The notes below the pieces were generated by a model. That model saw nothing but the letters and a program-made list of their open reading frames with translations, had not been told where the DNA came from and searched no databases. A stretch of 64,000 nucleotides of DNA from Sabethes cyaneus (Eukaryota; Arthropoda; Insecta; Diptera; Culicidae), in NCBI RefSeq assembly GCF_943734655.1, contig NC_071354.1, positions 58,755,544 through 58,819,543 on the forward strand, written 5' to 3'. Below are positions 1 to 13,300 of this stretch, piece after piece. Each line of letters opens with the position of its first letter. Within the stretch, counting starts at the first letter, position 1. A program made the translations under genes and the position numbers.

Positions 1-146
1 CCTTGAGACCAAGCCCAAATCTAAGATCAACACCAAGACTAAGCCCAATCCCAACATCAAATGCAAGCCAAAGACCAAGACCAAACTACCAAGCCCAATT
101 CCAAGACCATTACCAAGGCCAAGAGACCAAGATCAAGACCAAGTGG
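1..146. repeat. CCAAGA-type hexamer satellite, left block
   Basis: Degenerate tandem repeat built from a six-base period (AAGACC, AAGCCC, AAGATC variants), beginning before the window. It is the same repeat as the block at 1896-3345, from which it is separated by about 1.75 kb of unlike DNA. Confidence 0.85.
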
Positions 147-1895
147 CCACCCAGTAAACTAGAGATCGTATATTGATATTGATATTAAATTGTATATATA
201 TGGATATTGTATCAAATTCGTACAAATGTTTACATGTTATATGCAAAAAGTATGAATTACATCGTATGAAATGGATTCGACCAACCAATACACGATTTGA
301 TATTGAAAATCGTAGAAAGGGAAAAAGTAATCGGGCTATGCTTGGTGAATATCGTATTTGATGATATTCTAAATTCAGCTACCAGCAATGGATATCACGA
401 AGATGTCATCGTATTTAATTTCAGTTTTCATCGGATTATGCTTAGTAAAATGTCTTATATGACTTCGTTTCAGATTAATATACAAACAGTGATGATCATA
501 AGACACTACTTGCTTAAAACTATGATTTGTTTCCAAACACGTCTAAATTTCATTTTTTTCCTATCGGTAGATTGTGAAAAAAGAGAGAGAGTGTTCTTTC
601 AAAACTAATCCTTCCGGAGCTGTACAATTTTCTCCTTGTGCCATTTTTAGTAATAATATTGATGATGAATTGATAACAGAGTCTCCTTTGCAAATATCTC
701 TTTCCGTAGCCGAAATAAACGCGTCCTCGATAACAGAAATGACTTTATTTTGTTCAAGCAACGTTGGACCAACATTGACTATGTTCGTTTACCATATCTG
801 GTACTGCTACCAGTGTTAGATAACCATTTGGTCCAACCAATCCACCCGAACGATAGGTATTTTTTCGCAATGACCAGTCGGATCATAGCTATATATAACA
901 CCCTTGCCTTCATCATCTCACCTGATCAGCCAAAATGTTAGAAATGAAGTACGGAAACCTTCTATTATTCGTCAAAATTGCCAATATTAGGGCAAACGTA
1001 TAGTAGTAGTCATACTTTTATGATGCTGGTTGTTGTACATCTGCATTGTTAACTTGACTAAACTAGTCAAAACCGCACCACCAACACGTTGAGGCGAGTT
1101 TTAAACAATGAAATGCGAAAACTGAGAATGTTCATTATAAGCGATGGAAAGCAAACAAACATTCACACTGTCATCGGGGTCATCGGGTCACAATTCATAC
1201 AAAATCGTAAATAGGATGAGAATGAATCTAATCTTGATGTATCAGATGCGATGCATACACGACGACTTTGACTTAAAAGGTGCAAAAATATCGTTCAAGT
1301 ACTCATGTGATAGCAGCTTGGAGGTAACGATCAATGTTACCGATTGGAATGTTGCGGGTTCTAAACTAGGATGAAATTAGGTGGTTTTTGAATTATAAGA
1401 CAAAAATATACAATATTTATAAACTTTCCCTAGTAGAGCGAAATATCTGAAAAGCTTTGGAAAAAGCCTTTCCGCGAAAGCGCTACCTTTTTTATACCAT
1501 TTTACTTTCGCGGCGAATATTTTGGTATTAATAGCCTGCTCTATATGCAATTTGCCGCCACATGGAAGTCCGTTTAGTAGGTTACACAAGATCGCATATG
1601 TTACTATAGAGAAGGAGTCGGAATGATTTCGTAATTGAGTAGAAACGCAATCCTTGAATAGGAGAAACAAAGTTTTACATCTGGATATAGCCAATCAGCT
1701 CAATCATAACGTTAATCGTAAAAAGTGATATGTTAAATCAACGTTTCAATTATTTTGATAAACACATGCATGTATATGGCCTCCACTTTCGTAATTGCAG
1801 GCTATTTTTGCACATACTATACGATTTCTTTATGTTGTACAAGATATTGTTTATCTCATTCAGGATTAAATTATACAGGCCAAAAGGTTTGCTGG
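147..1895. other. AT-rich intronic DNA between two satellite blocks
   Basis: No gene, RNA or transposon ends recognised. The short ORFs here lack family motifs and look like chance. The satellite resumes on the right with the same strand orientation, so this segment either interrupts one original array or separates two arrays. I see no clear terminal repeats or target duplication that would decide. Confidence 0.5.
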
Positions 1896-3345
1896 GCAAT
1901 ACCAAGTCCAAGGTCATGAACAAGAGATCAAGCTCAAGACCAAGACCAAAAGACTAAGTCCAAGACTAAGGCCAAGACACCAAGACCAGGATGAACCCAA
2001 GACCAAGACCAAGGGACTAAGCCCAAGACCAAGACCATGGCCAAGACCAAGATCAAGACCAAGAGGCCAAGACCAAGTCCAAAACCAAGACCAAAAAACC
2101 AAAATCAAGATCAAGCCCAAGACCAAGATCAAGACCATGACCATGACCATGACCAAGACCAAGCTCAAGTCCAAGACCCAGACCAAGCTCAAGTCCAAGA
2201 CCCAGACCAAGCCCAAGCCCAACATCAAGCCCGAAGCAAAGACCAAGACCAAAGTACCAAGCCCACGTCCAAGACTATGACCAAGACCAACAGACCAAGT
2301 CCAAGATCAAGAGACCAAACCCAAAACCAAGACCAAGTCTAAGACCATGACCAAGACCATGACCAATACCAAGCTCAAGTCCAAAACCAAGAGTAAGAGA
2401 CCAAGACCAACATCAAGAAACCAAGCCCAAGACCAAGACCAAGATCAAGGTCAAGAGAACAAGCCCAGGTCTAGGACCAAGACCAAGACTAAGCCCGAGC
2501 CAAAGACCACGACTAAGACCAAGAGACTAAGATCAAGACCAAGAGACCAAATACTACAAGTCCAAGACCACGACCAAAAGATCAAGACCAAGATCAAGCT
2601 CAAGTTCAAGAGACTAAGTTCAAGGCCAAGACCAAGATCGAGTCCAAGACCAAAACCAAGAGACTAAGCGCAAGACCAAGACCATGACTAAGACCAAGAT
2701 CAAAACCAAGCCTAAGTCCAAAACTAAGACCAAGAGTCCAAAACCAAGATCAAGACTAAGACCAAGATCAAGACCACGACCAAGACCAAGACCATGACCA
2801 AGACCATGACCAAGACCATGACCAAGACCATGACCATGACCAAGACCATGACCAAGGCCAAGACCAAGACCTAGAGACCAAGAGACCAAGACCAAGAGAC
2901 CAAGACCAAGAGACCAAGACCAAGAGACCAAGCCCAAGTGTAAGACCCAGACCAAGGCCAAGCCCAACATCAAGCCCAAACCCAATACCAAGACCAAAGT
3001 ACCAAGCCCACGTCCAAGACCATGACCAAGACCAACAGACCAAGTCCAAGTCGAAGACCAAGACCAAGAGACCAAACCCATGACCAAGACCAAAATCAAG
3101 ACCAAGACGACGACCAAGACTAAGTCCAAAACTAAGATTTAGGCCAAACCCAAGGCCAAGCCCAAGACCAAGCAAAAGACCAAGCCCAAGTTCAAGACCA
3201 AACCCAAGCCCAAGTCCAAGACTAAGACCAAGACCAACACCAAAAGACCAAAACCAAGAGATCAAGATCAAGACCAAGACCAAGTCCAACATCAGAGACC
3301 AAGACCAAATTCAAGACCAAGACCAGGACCTGAATAGGGTCCAAG
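1896..3345. repeat. CCAAGA-type hexamer satellite, main block
   Basis: About 1.45 kb of degenerate six-base repeats (CCAAGA with AAGCCC, AAGATC and CATGAC variants). Purines and C on the plus strand give strong strand asymmetry. Because the period is a multiple of three and neither strand readily forms stop codons, long open frames occur on both strands (Lys/Thr/Arg/Pro or Asp/Gln on plus; Ser/Trp/Leu/Gly on minus). These have no protein signature and are a by-product of the repeat. Confidence 0.9.
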
Positions 3346-3707
3346 ACCAAGATCTATAACAAAATAATATAGACTAACACTCACGACACCACGCAAGGTG
3401 TCACGGACGATATTTGGCAGAATATAAATTAACCTGATTGACTAAGATTGACTTTTCTGCGTTGACACAAAGCTTAGCAATGTTTGATTAGTCTTCTGTT
3501 CTTGAGTGCACTGTTGTTGATGAATCAGTTTGTCGATTTGGCATGATTTTAAATAACTCGCCGGTTTGCAAAATATTGCAGATTGGAGATATGGTTGACG
3601 TCCCAATGGTGTTGGTACAGAGGTGGTGGAGCATTTTTTTTATAAGAGCCTTGAACCACTGCGACTATTAGTTAGATCTATTGTAGGGTAAGACTGTCCA
3701 GAACGCA

Positions 3708-3728
3708 GGGGGGGGGGGGGGGGGCGGG
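3708..3728. repeat. Poly-G run
   Basis: Seventeen consecutive G residues (3708-3724), then C and four more G. Potential G-quadruplex former. Unlike the G runs of the hAT-type element at 38609-40532, it has no inverted partner nearby. Confidence 0.9.
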
Positions 3729-4545
3729 GTAGAATGGCCCATGCTATTAATTGCTTAAAAACGCGGAAACTATTTGGTAAAATTATGAATGCGCATTTTA
3801 TTTTGGTGTAAAACACGCTAATTCATAATTGTGTAGAATGTAAAAGCATCAAACATAGCCACATCCAATAAAATCAAGCGATTATCCACATGTAAGAAAT
3901 CACGGTTTTCTCTTAAGCTTTTACCACTAGTCGGTATGCAAATTCCATAATAAATACAGTCTATCTAATTGATATACTGTCATACTCGATGATTCATCAC
4001 AAAAGCGGCATTAACTATGCATATTTTTCACATATATTGCAAAAAACTTCAAAATACAAAACAGGGGTAGAATGCATCACAGCGGGATCGAACAGTTATA
4101 AAATATTTTTAATTTGCAGTACATCTTTTGTTTCGGATAATTTATTAAAAATGTAGCAATATATTTGCCTTAAACCTAATTGTACATTGTTTAACTTACA
4201 ATATTTCATCACACATCAGTTGGAGAAAAGTAGATTATTAAATTTTATTGCCAATTATGTTGAGATATGAACCCATTATGTCCCAGCAAACAAGCGTTTG
4301 CAACAAACGCTATAACGAACGCTTTCGCCATTTCGGCAGCCGAGTTTTAGGAGTTTATACAACACGTGATTGAATGGTAAATTTTTTGGTTGCGTTTAAC
4401 GCCTAGTTGGGCAAACTTGGTGCGTTTTGTCCACGGACTTTGGCGTTCTGCCTCACATAATGATTTTGACTCTTGCCAAAAATCGTCAAAGATAACAAAA
4501 AATACTGGTTTTTGTTAGGAAATTTCACCAGGAGCAAGTGTAAAA

Positions 4546-4570
4546 ACCTTTGTTATAGTATAACAAAGGT
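4546..4570. repeat. Perfect 12-bp palindrome
   Basis: ACCTTTGTTATA, one central G, then its exact reverse complement. A 25-nt hairpin in otherwise featureless DNA; possibly a tiny foldback element or the centre of an eroded MITE. Confidence 0.8.
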
Positions 4571-5487
4571 AAAAAGATCCCAAAGTCTTCTAGAAGTTGA
4601 AAAACGTGGAACAAACACGCCGTTGCTCTGCAAAACGATGTTTTGCTGAAGCGGTGCATTATACACCACCTTACCCTGTGGAGTGGAGGAATTCATATAG
4701 CGTTCAAAGCGTGCTTTTTACGGACTACGTTGCCAGCTAAAGTACCGCAGTTTGTAAATTGGCACAAAACCGGCTCTCTGCAGAACACTAATTCTCCCGG
4801 TGGTCTTTGACAGACATGAATCATGCACGCTAAAGGAAGCTGATCGATGAATGCTTGAGGGTTTCGAAACACGAGCTGTATCTAGTTTATAAATATGCTA
4901 TAATATTGAAGGTAGTACAACGTGGCAGGCTGGACACGTGATCAGAATGCCATGAAACTGGACTTGTAATTAAACGTAAAGTTGGATTTGAGACTTGTTC
5001 TTTTTACACGCAGTTATTTCACGTGCTAGGCTTGACGTTGGCACTAGTTGTTTATCAGGTTTTCCCCAGCGATCTTAATGATACGTTTTCAAAGATTTAA
5101 TTTTTTATAAAATATTATTTATACAAAAGACTAGATTTGTTGATTAATAGGACTTTTCAATCAAAGAACAAAGACACCACCAAGTGCGGTGCAACAATAC
5201 AACAGATGAACAGATGCTCGCTCGCATCTGACCGAGATAGCTACCAATTTTGCCATTCCAAACAATATACCTTCGTTTACATTGGCCGCCAATGCTGATT
5301 GTTTGCTCTATCTCAGCAGGTGGTAACGTTTCTGGTGCGAGAGAACACACTGCGAAATTTTCCAAGCCACAAAACAAGCCAGACGACTGGAGGCAGTCTC
5401 TCGAGCCATTATGTAACAGTAGCTGGTTGCTGTATCTTCGAGCAGCGGCGGGCGTATGCTGACGGCAAGGAATCATTGTTCTAGTTA

Positions 5488-5532
5488 ACGAACGTACGAA
5501 CGAACGAACGAACGAATGAATGAATGAACGAG
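5488..5532. repeat. GAAC/GAAT tetranucleotide microsatellite
   Basis: Roughly eleven tetranucleotide units, GAAC grading into GAAT. Simple sequence repeat in intronic DNA. Confidence 0.85.
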
Positions 5533-7130
5533 CGCAACCGTGTGTTTGTGCATCCGACGGCTGAGCCATTCTTCGCCTGAATGGGAAAGCATTCCATCCT
5601 GGGAGCAATTTCGGGTAGTGTTGTGAGCGAACAGAGTCCCCGAGGTAAGGATTTCATTTTCCTATAGGCACTTCAAGAGTGGAAAATCGTTACACATATG
5701 CAAGGCGGATTGTTTTCAATCAAGGCGAACTGGTCCCAAAGTGATTTGTATGAACTAAGCCTATAAAGGAAGCATTGAATAAGGTTCCTATCAAATCAAC
5801 TCGTTTGATGGATTACAGACGATGCTGGGAAGACTGCACGCAAGGTAGTGTAATTTGGTAACCATAGGACCTGTAATCTGAGCTGAATTGGCAGTCAATA
5901 AAAGATTAAACTTTTTGAACTTTAGGCTGGGTGCATCTATCCATGCCGTGGAAATCAGGTAATTACCTGATTATGAAAATAACCATGCGTCTCCATCAAG
6001 CCAACGCATTCGTCTAGACTAAACCATCCAACTAGCTAAATGGATGGATGCACTCAGTACCGTTCAGTTTGAATTTAGCAATTGGAACTAGCACTTTTTC
6101 GACAGTTTACAGTCTCTTAATAAACTCCCAAAATATTTAAGAAATCCTTCCCAGGCTTAATTCCAGACACAGATTTTATTTTATTTTATTAAGATAGAGA
6201 TAGCGAACATCGTATCCGCAAATGTTCTTTAGGAACGACATGTGATCGTAAAAAATAAAATTGTCACCTTGAAATCGACCAAAATCTTTAACGAACTGTC
6301 CGCCGGTTGCGGCTCACAACTCCAATCAACCAAATCAAAAGTCGTCTCACCAATAGCATCACAAATTAGACCACTTTGGGTCCACCACTCGGTGAGTTTC
6401 GATGGATTTAAAACGAAGGGAGCAAAAAAAAAAAATAAAATACCACTCCGCAATACGATATCCTTTTTTATTCCTCCCAGGGGTCCAGTCAATGCCGTGC
6501 ATGCCGTTGTGCCACCGGCAATGAATTTCGTAAAAGTTTAAGCTCCTTTGGAAGCAGAAGCATTCCCGTTTTTTTTTTGCTTAAAACTTCGGGCCCTCAG
6601 GGCCAGCTATAAAAGGAGCATAGCAACACACTATGGACAGTGCTGGTGCGTATGTTCATTTGCACACGGCAGCAAAGCATTTAGTGAGTGGGCTGTAATC
6701 CCAATTCCCAGATTAAGAGTTTCTATGCTTCGGAATGGGTTTCTCTGTGTGTCTGTGGATATGTGATGGTCTGTGTAATCAAGAGAGTGTGAAGAAGCAG
6801 TGAAATTGACCCGAGAATCGAACGAAAGGTAGAGATGAATTTTCATTTCCAGGAAGGCTCATAGTTAGATTGTTGAGATTTAAGAAAAAAATCCCATTGG
6901 GATAGCTGAACGAAAGAAACCAACTAAGGATTTATCATTTTCAAGCTGAGCTGAGCTGAGCTGAGTTTCACGTAGTCTGGTAAAGCATTCATTGGCGCTT
7001 TCGAACTAAATGTGTCGAGAGCTGCACCCACGGCAACGGCATATAACGAATGAACCCTAAATACCCCGAGGACGGAGCAACCCACACGGATGATGCGAGA
7101 AAAACGGAAGCAGACAATGTGGAGACTTAC
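5533..7130. other. Intronic DNA downstream of the last visible TMTC exon
   Basis: Read on the minus strand for the next TPR exon, which must begin with one base completing a codon after AG; nothing convincing was found, so the remaining 3' exons probably lie before position 1. It contains a GCTGA pentamer microsatellite at 6945-6965 and an A run near 6424. Confidence 0.45.
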
Positions 7131-7388
7131 CGGTATAGCTGACCGAGGTTGTAGTGCGCGTTAATGTGCTCGGACGAATATTTGATAGCCTCCAGGAAGT
7201 GGTATTCAGCCGTCTCGAGTTCGCCCATGAGTGTGCCGATGTTGTTGTGCGCACTGGCGTACGTCGGCCACAGCCGCAGCGCTTCCCGATAGTGTGCGAT
7301 AGCTTGGTCCGGTTTGGCCGAATCGCGCAAAAAGTTCCCAAAATTATAGTGCATTTTGGCATTGTGTGGTAACGTTTTCAGCCCGGAT
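7131..7388 (-). CDS. Tmtc1: TMTC exon: TPR repeats
   Basis: A 258-nt exon. Acceptor cacacacag before base 7388; donor GTAAGT directly after base 7131. It enters with one base completing Arg (AG+A) and ends with two bases (CG). The 85 codons start SGLKTLPHNAKMHYNFGNFL and form two TPR-like helix pairs (YREALRLWPTYASAHNNIG, then ETAEYHFLEAIKYSSEHINA, ending AHYNLGQLYR). The alternating W/L/Y/G/A/P pattern is the 34-residue TPR signature. TMTC proteins carry more TPRs than these, so more exons follow. Confidence 0.93.
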
Positions 7389-10300
7389 CTGTGTGTGGAT
7401 AAAGGAGAAAAGCATCGAATGAAATGTGAAACGCCCTGTCGAAATTTTTCATTTTCATTCCAGTCGAGTCAGTTTTCGTCGTTTCTATCGCCTTCTAATC
7501 GATTCCGGGCTCGGCTTACCTAAGCAATGCTTCCCGTGAGCTCCAGTCCAGGTTGCGGGAAAGAGTTTTCAGACATCCGGAGGCAAGCAGTAGTATGCAA
7601 AATACGAGTACAGGTTTTCGTAGCTTCGGCAACCGTTCCCATATCTGTTGAGCACCATACACGGTCAAGAGGACGCTTCCCAAGCTGAAATGGAGGAAGA
7701 GGAAGAGATGGATTGATTTCGTGAGACTAAATTTCAAACCGAATGAAAAATGCTGAAAAGACGTGGAAACAAACAGAAGAAGCGCAGACTGGCAAACGAG
7801 AACGTAGTGCCTGCTTTGGTCGGTTTAATGGATTAAAACTTCCTTATAACAGCTGACCTTTTTTTTTAAATGATTTCTTTAAACAATGAAAAAATTTCAT
7901 ATTAGCTGTTTCAACAATTTGGAATCTATTTGATGGCAACAGTCGTTCACATTTCAAAAAAAATTTTATTTTATTGTTTTGTTTCTAAATTCTAACTAAC
8001 CTGGATAATCGAAAAACTTCTTGTAAAGCCGGTTATTACGAAAATTAAGACATAAAACATACCTTTTTACTATAAATTTACTATAAACTGAAATAGGGGC
8101 ACCTGGGGTAATAAGCACCGTCGAGGCAAAATTCACCCCTTTGTTTCTAAGCCAAAACACAATTTAAAAATAAAATAGTAATTCTGCCAGTTAAATCGAT
8201 GTTTGCTTTGGCTACTATGTGAATTTGGCAGTTCTGTCTAATAAGGAAACGTAAATAATAATAAAAATATGTTTTCTATGAATAACGTGTAACTTTTGGC
8301 TTTGCTTCACTAACACTTTTTAACTGCTCCGGCCATATTAATCACTGGTAAATGTTATAATTCGATTAATTGTAGTTTGAGCTATAGAATTCTGATAAAA
8401 CATCATAAGTTTTGATATTTATTACTTTTGTTTTTACCAGGAACATTATTTGTGTAAGTTCAGGGCAAAATGCACCCCGTTACTCGGGTACAATGCACCC
8501 TCAACAAACATGCTTTATTTACTTTGCTTCTTTTTAAAAATGACACGCAATTACGTCCGAATGTCTAATATGTTGTCAGGTACTGTTAAACAACTGCAGT
8601 CAGCACTGGAGGCGGTTAAATACTGTGTTTCAAAAATTATGCTTCTCGGGTACACGGAATTCCAAAGAAAACACATCTCTAATAATTCATCTTCCTTCCC
8701 TCGCTTAGGAACTGTAATTACAGCATTTGGTAAAAACTAGAAATGACATTGTCAGTTAGCACGCACGAATTGTATTACAATTATTGAATTCATTGAATAT
8801 ATTCCCATTAATTAATAAAAAGCATGCATGGGTGCATTTTGCCCCGGCTAGTTGCGTTTTCAGACTTTTGCCTCAGTATCAAAAATCACTTTGCACGCCT
8901 TTTTCACAAAGGTTTCCAGCATGATAGCTTAAGAAACTTTTAACTAATATTCATGTGATTATTCTCAGTATTCAAGTTTGATATTTGCTTTAGGCAAATT
9001 TAGAGAAAAACCTCGATTTCCTTAAACGGTGCATATTACCCCAGGCTACCCTACAACTATAATTTGTTTTTTTTTAATTCTATATTAGAGAGGTTTTCAG
9101 TATATTTTGTTAATTTATATCGAAAAATACTATGTACATGCGAGATTTACGGCTCTAAGACCGTGTAAGAACTTGAACTTATTATACTTGAAAGCAAAAA
9201 TCAGGCATATTGAAACGAGCCAATATAGTCCCTAAGTTACAAAGCATTTCCTCTTACCAACGCTAATATGCAGAGATATAGCGCCCTACACGCCTTGATC
9301 AATTTTAGTGATATTGCTGTTTTACAAAAAATATTTAGACTCGCATTTTTGTTATTTGGTGCATATAGTACCCCTTCCTGAATTAAGGTGGTCACAAAGA
9401 TCGTCGTTAATAGTCGCAATAAACCATACTTTGACTTGAATTTCAACGAAAAATATATTATAAATTAACAAAAAAAATTCAAATTACATTAAGTGATGTA
9501 GGTTAACAATCTCCATTTTCCAGGAAAATATCATGGATCTGGAATGTTACATCTTATATGCTGAATCCATTCCTGTTGACTGACTGTTGAAATACTGTTA
9601 GTTGCTTTGAACCAGCAAAAAGCTTTATTTTGCATGTTTGCGGTATACATGCAACATTAATTCAGCAATTCTATAAAGTGTGAATGAATATGGTTCTTTC
9701 TTAAAGCTGAATTAAACAATTCGTTTCTCTCAAGCTTCATGAATATTTGCTGATTATATAATTAATTAACAAGTTCTCCAACTTCTGCAGATGACTGATG
9801 AAATTGAATAACGTTTTTATTAGAAAATTTTAGTCCTATAATGCTTGGTTCAAAAGTTATGGATACATTTTGGCGACTGTTGAATTTAATATTTTATTTC
9901 TACCGGATGTTAGTCTCATTAAATTGGAACAGATTTTATATTTTCTCTGATATTTCGACCAAATTTGATTATATTGAGAGTTTTGCATTTTTTATGTACC
10001 AAACAAATCAAATCTCAACCAGCAATAGTTAATAAATAAATATAAGCCTATAAATAAGCCCTGATGAAAACCGAAACTGGGATGGAAAAGTTGGCGTAAA
10101 ACGGAGAATGTAGCGAATACTAATATTTAGTGACTGAACGGCAATTGCTTGTGTTTGCCAATTTTGCCGGAAATGTCCATTTACTTACTAGACATATACG
10201 TTTCATAGTAAAAAAATAAAATGCATCTGTATCGCATTATCTAAGCTTAATTTCTTTAAAAAGATTTAGGTCATTTTTGGAAAGGGAGGAAGCGTCTGAG

Positions 10301-13300
10301 GCGAAGAATGATTAATTGAATGAACTGAAAAATTTAATATAGACCAAAAATATATCGGGCAATGGCAGGTGGGGTTCGCACCCACGCTCTCCCGGTTGGT
10401 ACTCGAGTGTTTTACTGATTAAACTACGACCACCCATTATATTAAGGGGTTTGCCACCCTTCGAATTGGTTTTAAAAATCGGGGAACAAAAAAAATTGTG
10501 AAATTGAGTAAAATATTTCTGTATCTTTGATAAGGACTATAATAAATAATCGAAACGTCGGAGCGAATTGAAATAGCCAGTTCTTAAACGGCGATTTATT
10601 GATTAAATCCAGCATGGCGACCAAGTCCAAGATGACCGCCATTTATTTTACTCCATTCATAAGCCCAATCTCTCCTATTTACAAAACTATGACGTTTGTA
10701 GCTTATCTGTTGATTTTTTATTCTGTTTGTCTTATTTTAATCTTTTCTTTTTCTTTGTCTTTTCTTTGTGACCCCTTTATCTTCCGTTTGTGTTTTTTGG
10801 TCTTCTCTGTATCTGTATCTTTGTCATCTATTTTTATTCTCTATTTCTTCTCATTATCATCCCTTTGCCTTCTATTTTTCTTCTATATGTCTTCTCTTTA
10901 TCTTCTTCGTCATTTTTTTGTAATTTTTTGTCTTCTCTCAGCATTCTCCTTGTCTTCTGCTTCTCGTCTTCTTTTTGTTTTCATTTTGCCTGTGTTATGC
11001 TGTCTCTGTCTCTGTCGTCTTCTGTTAGCCTTCCCTTTGTTTTCTCATTGTCAGTTTTTTATCATATTTTAGGTTATTTCTATGTCTTTTCTCAGTCTTC
11101 TCTTTGTCTTTACTTAGCCTTCTATTTGTCTATCTTCGCCTCTTTTTCCTCTACTCTTTGACTTCTCTTTGACTGAAGTATTTCGAGTGTCTTAGTAGAA
11201 TACGAAACCCGGAAATTAACTAAAAAGAAAACTTATCCAATTTAATTCTATATAGTAGAATTAAATTGAGTAAGTTTTCTTTTTAGTTAATTTCCATGTC
11301 ATCTCTTTGTTTTCTGTTTATCTTTTTTTATCTTTCCTTTGTGTACTCTTTGTCATCTTTTTGTCTTCTCTTTGTATTCCTTGGTCTTTTTCTATATCTT
11401 CTCTTTGTCTTCTATTTTTCGTCCTTTGTCTGCCCTTTGTCATTTCTTTATCATTTCTTTGTTACTTCGCTGTTTTCTCTGTGGCTTCTCTTTGTCATTT
11501 CTTTCTCTTTATTTATTTGCTCAATTAAGGTTTAGGCTTCAAGCCCGTTTTCCAATAAAAAAGTACTTAGTAACTATGAACATTAACTATTAAAAACACT
11601 CAAATGGGATGCAACTGTCCCCTAAAATACAAGCTAAGCCTATTTTTAATATTCGCTGGTGCCATGGTAACATTAACTATATGCTGTAGATCGTTGAAAG
11701 CTTTCATGAAACGGCACGTTGGCTCATGTTGGGAGTAATTCCTGTTTCGATGAGGTGGATTAAACACTCGGGTGTTCCGAAGTGCAACTTGGCTGTGATT
11801 GAAGTGCAACCTTGAAGCAAGCATTTGACTGTCGGCTCGTCCAGATAGGATGTTTGTGAAGAACACTATGTCGGCAATCTTATATCTGCAGTGGATTGTG
11901 TCAATGTTGACTAAAGAGCATAGGTCGTGATACGGCGGTAGTTCATCTCCATTGCACCTCAAGTACCGCAATGCAAAAAGAACAAACTTTTTTTGGACTG
12001 TCTCTATCCGTTGTATATAGGTTACATATTGCGGACGCCAAACTACACTTGCGAAGTCTAATTTACTTCGCACAAGGCCTACATATATTGCTAGTATTGC
12101 ATATGGATCCTTAAGGTCACGACCGTATCCTCTCACAAGAGCAAATAGCTTTAAGCAGTCTTTAATAACGTTGTCTATGTGACTTGTAAACGAAAGTGAA
12201 CGATCAAATATGATTCCTGGGTCACGAATGGTTTCCTTGCGTGGCAAAACGATTCCGTTGTAGGAGTATTGAAATTCGATTGGACGTAGTTTTCGGGAAA
12301 AAGTCATAACAGAGCATTTATCTGGGTTGATGTTCAAGCCGCTATTCGAACAGAATATTCCAATGTTATCCACGTCAAGTTGTAGCTTAAGACAATCACT
12401 GCCAGTCTTGATAGGTAAAAAGATTTTTACATCATCTGCGTATATTAAGATTGTAGCATTGGACAACATATCCGGAAGCCTGTTCATCACTAGTACAAAA
12501 AGCAATGGTCCTAGATGACTACCCTGCGGTACTCCCGAATTAAAAACAAATGAAGCAGAGACGTTTTCCTTAATTTTCACATACTGAACTCTGCGCGAAA
12601 GGTAAGTACTTAGCCAGTTGTAAATCGGTCCGTCGATGCCGAAGTCTGTAATCGCTTGCATAATACTATCCGTCTTAACAGAGTCAAAGGCTTTACTCAT
12701 GTCAGTGTATACACAGTCTACTTGAAACCCCCTTGAGATATAGTCGTTTACCAGAGACGTAAATTCACAAAGGTTCGTGGTTACAGATTTTTTCTTCAAA
12801 AACCCGTGTTGAGCAGAAGAGATACGATCAGCAACCATTTCGTATAGATGATCGTAAACTGTTTGTTCAAAGAGCTTCGGTATAGCCGACTGGATAGTTA
12901 TTGCTCGATAGTTCTCCACATCTGAGCGAGATCCTTTTTTATGAATTGGACTAATACGAGATACCTTCCAAATCGAGGGGAAGTAACCGGAGGCTAGAGA
13001 CGCATTAAATAGACTCGCGAGAGGTTCTATTAGTTCATTCTGAAACTCTTTCAAAAGCTTATTCGATAGTGTATCGGGACCAGGTGACAGATTTTTGTCG
13101 AGTCTGCGAATAGCATTTCCGATGCTGTTTTGAGATACTTGGTATGCTTCTGCATCGCTGTATTGAAATGGTATATTGTTGGCGGAGGTATGTTCGTCAA
13201 ATACGGTTTTAAAATGTTCCGCAAATAGGTGCGTTGATGACTGAGCACCGGTAGCAGTAACGTTCTAATACTTAACGTGATCTGGAATACTGGAGTTCTT

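Larger units (their letters stand above)
3346..5487. other. Intronic DNA, no gene seen
   Basis: AT-rich DNA with scattered fragments such as GGGGTAGAATG phrases (about 3725 and 4065), which resemble the GGGGTAAT/TGCACC phrases of the TIR element at 8095-9053 and may be remains of related repeats. No coding signature was found; the minus-strand ORF near 5144-5608 matches no family I know. Confidence 0.4.

Noticed and set aside
1914..3292. Long Ser/Trp/Leu and Lys/Thr/Pro open frames on both strands
   Set aside because: They follow from a six-base repeat without stop codons; no start context, splice sites or protein family.
10362..10437. Functional tRNA gene on the minus strand
   Set aside because: The T arm is perfect but the acceptor stem does not pair; a SINE head or pseudogene is more likely.
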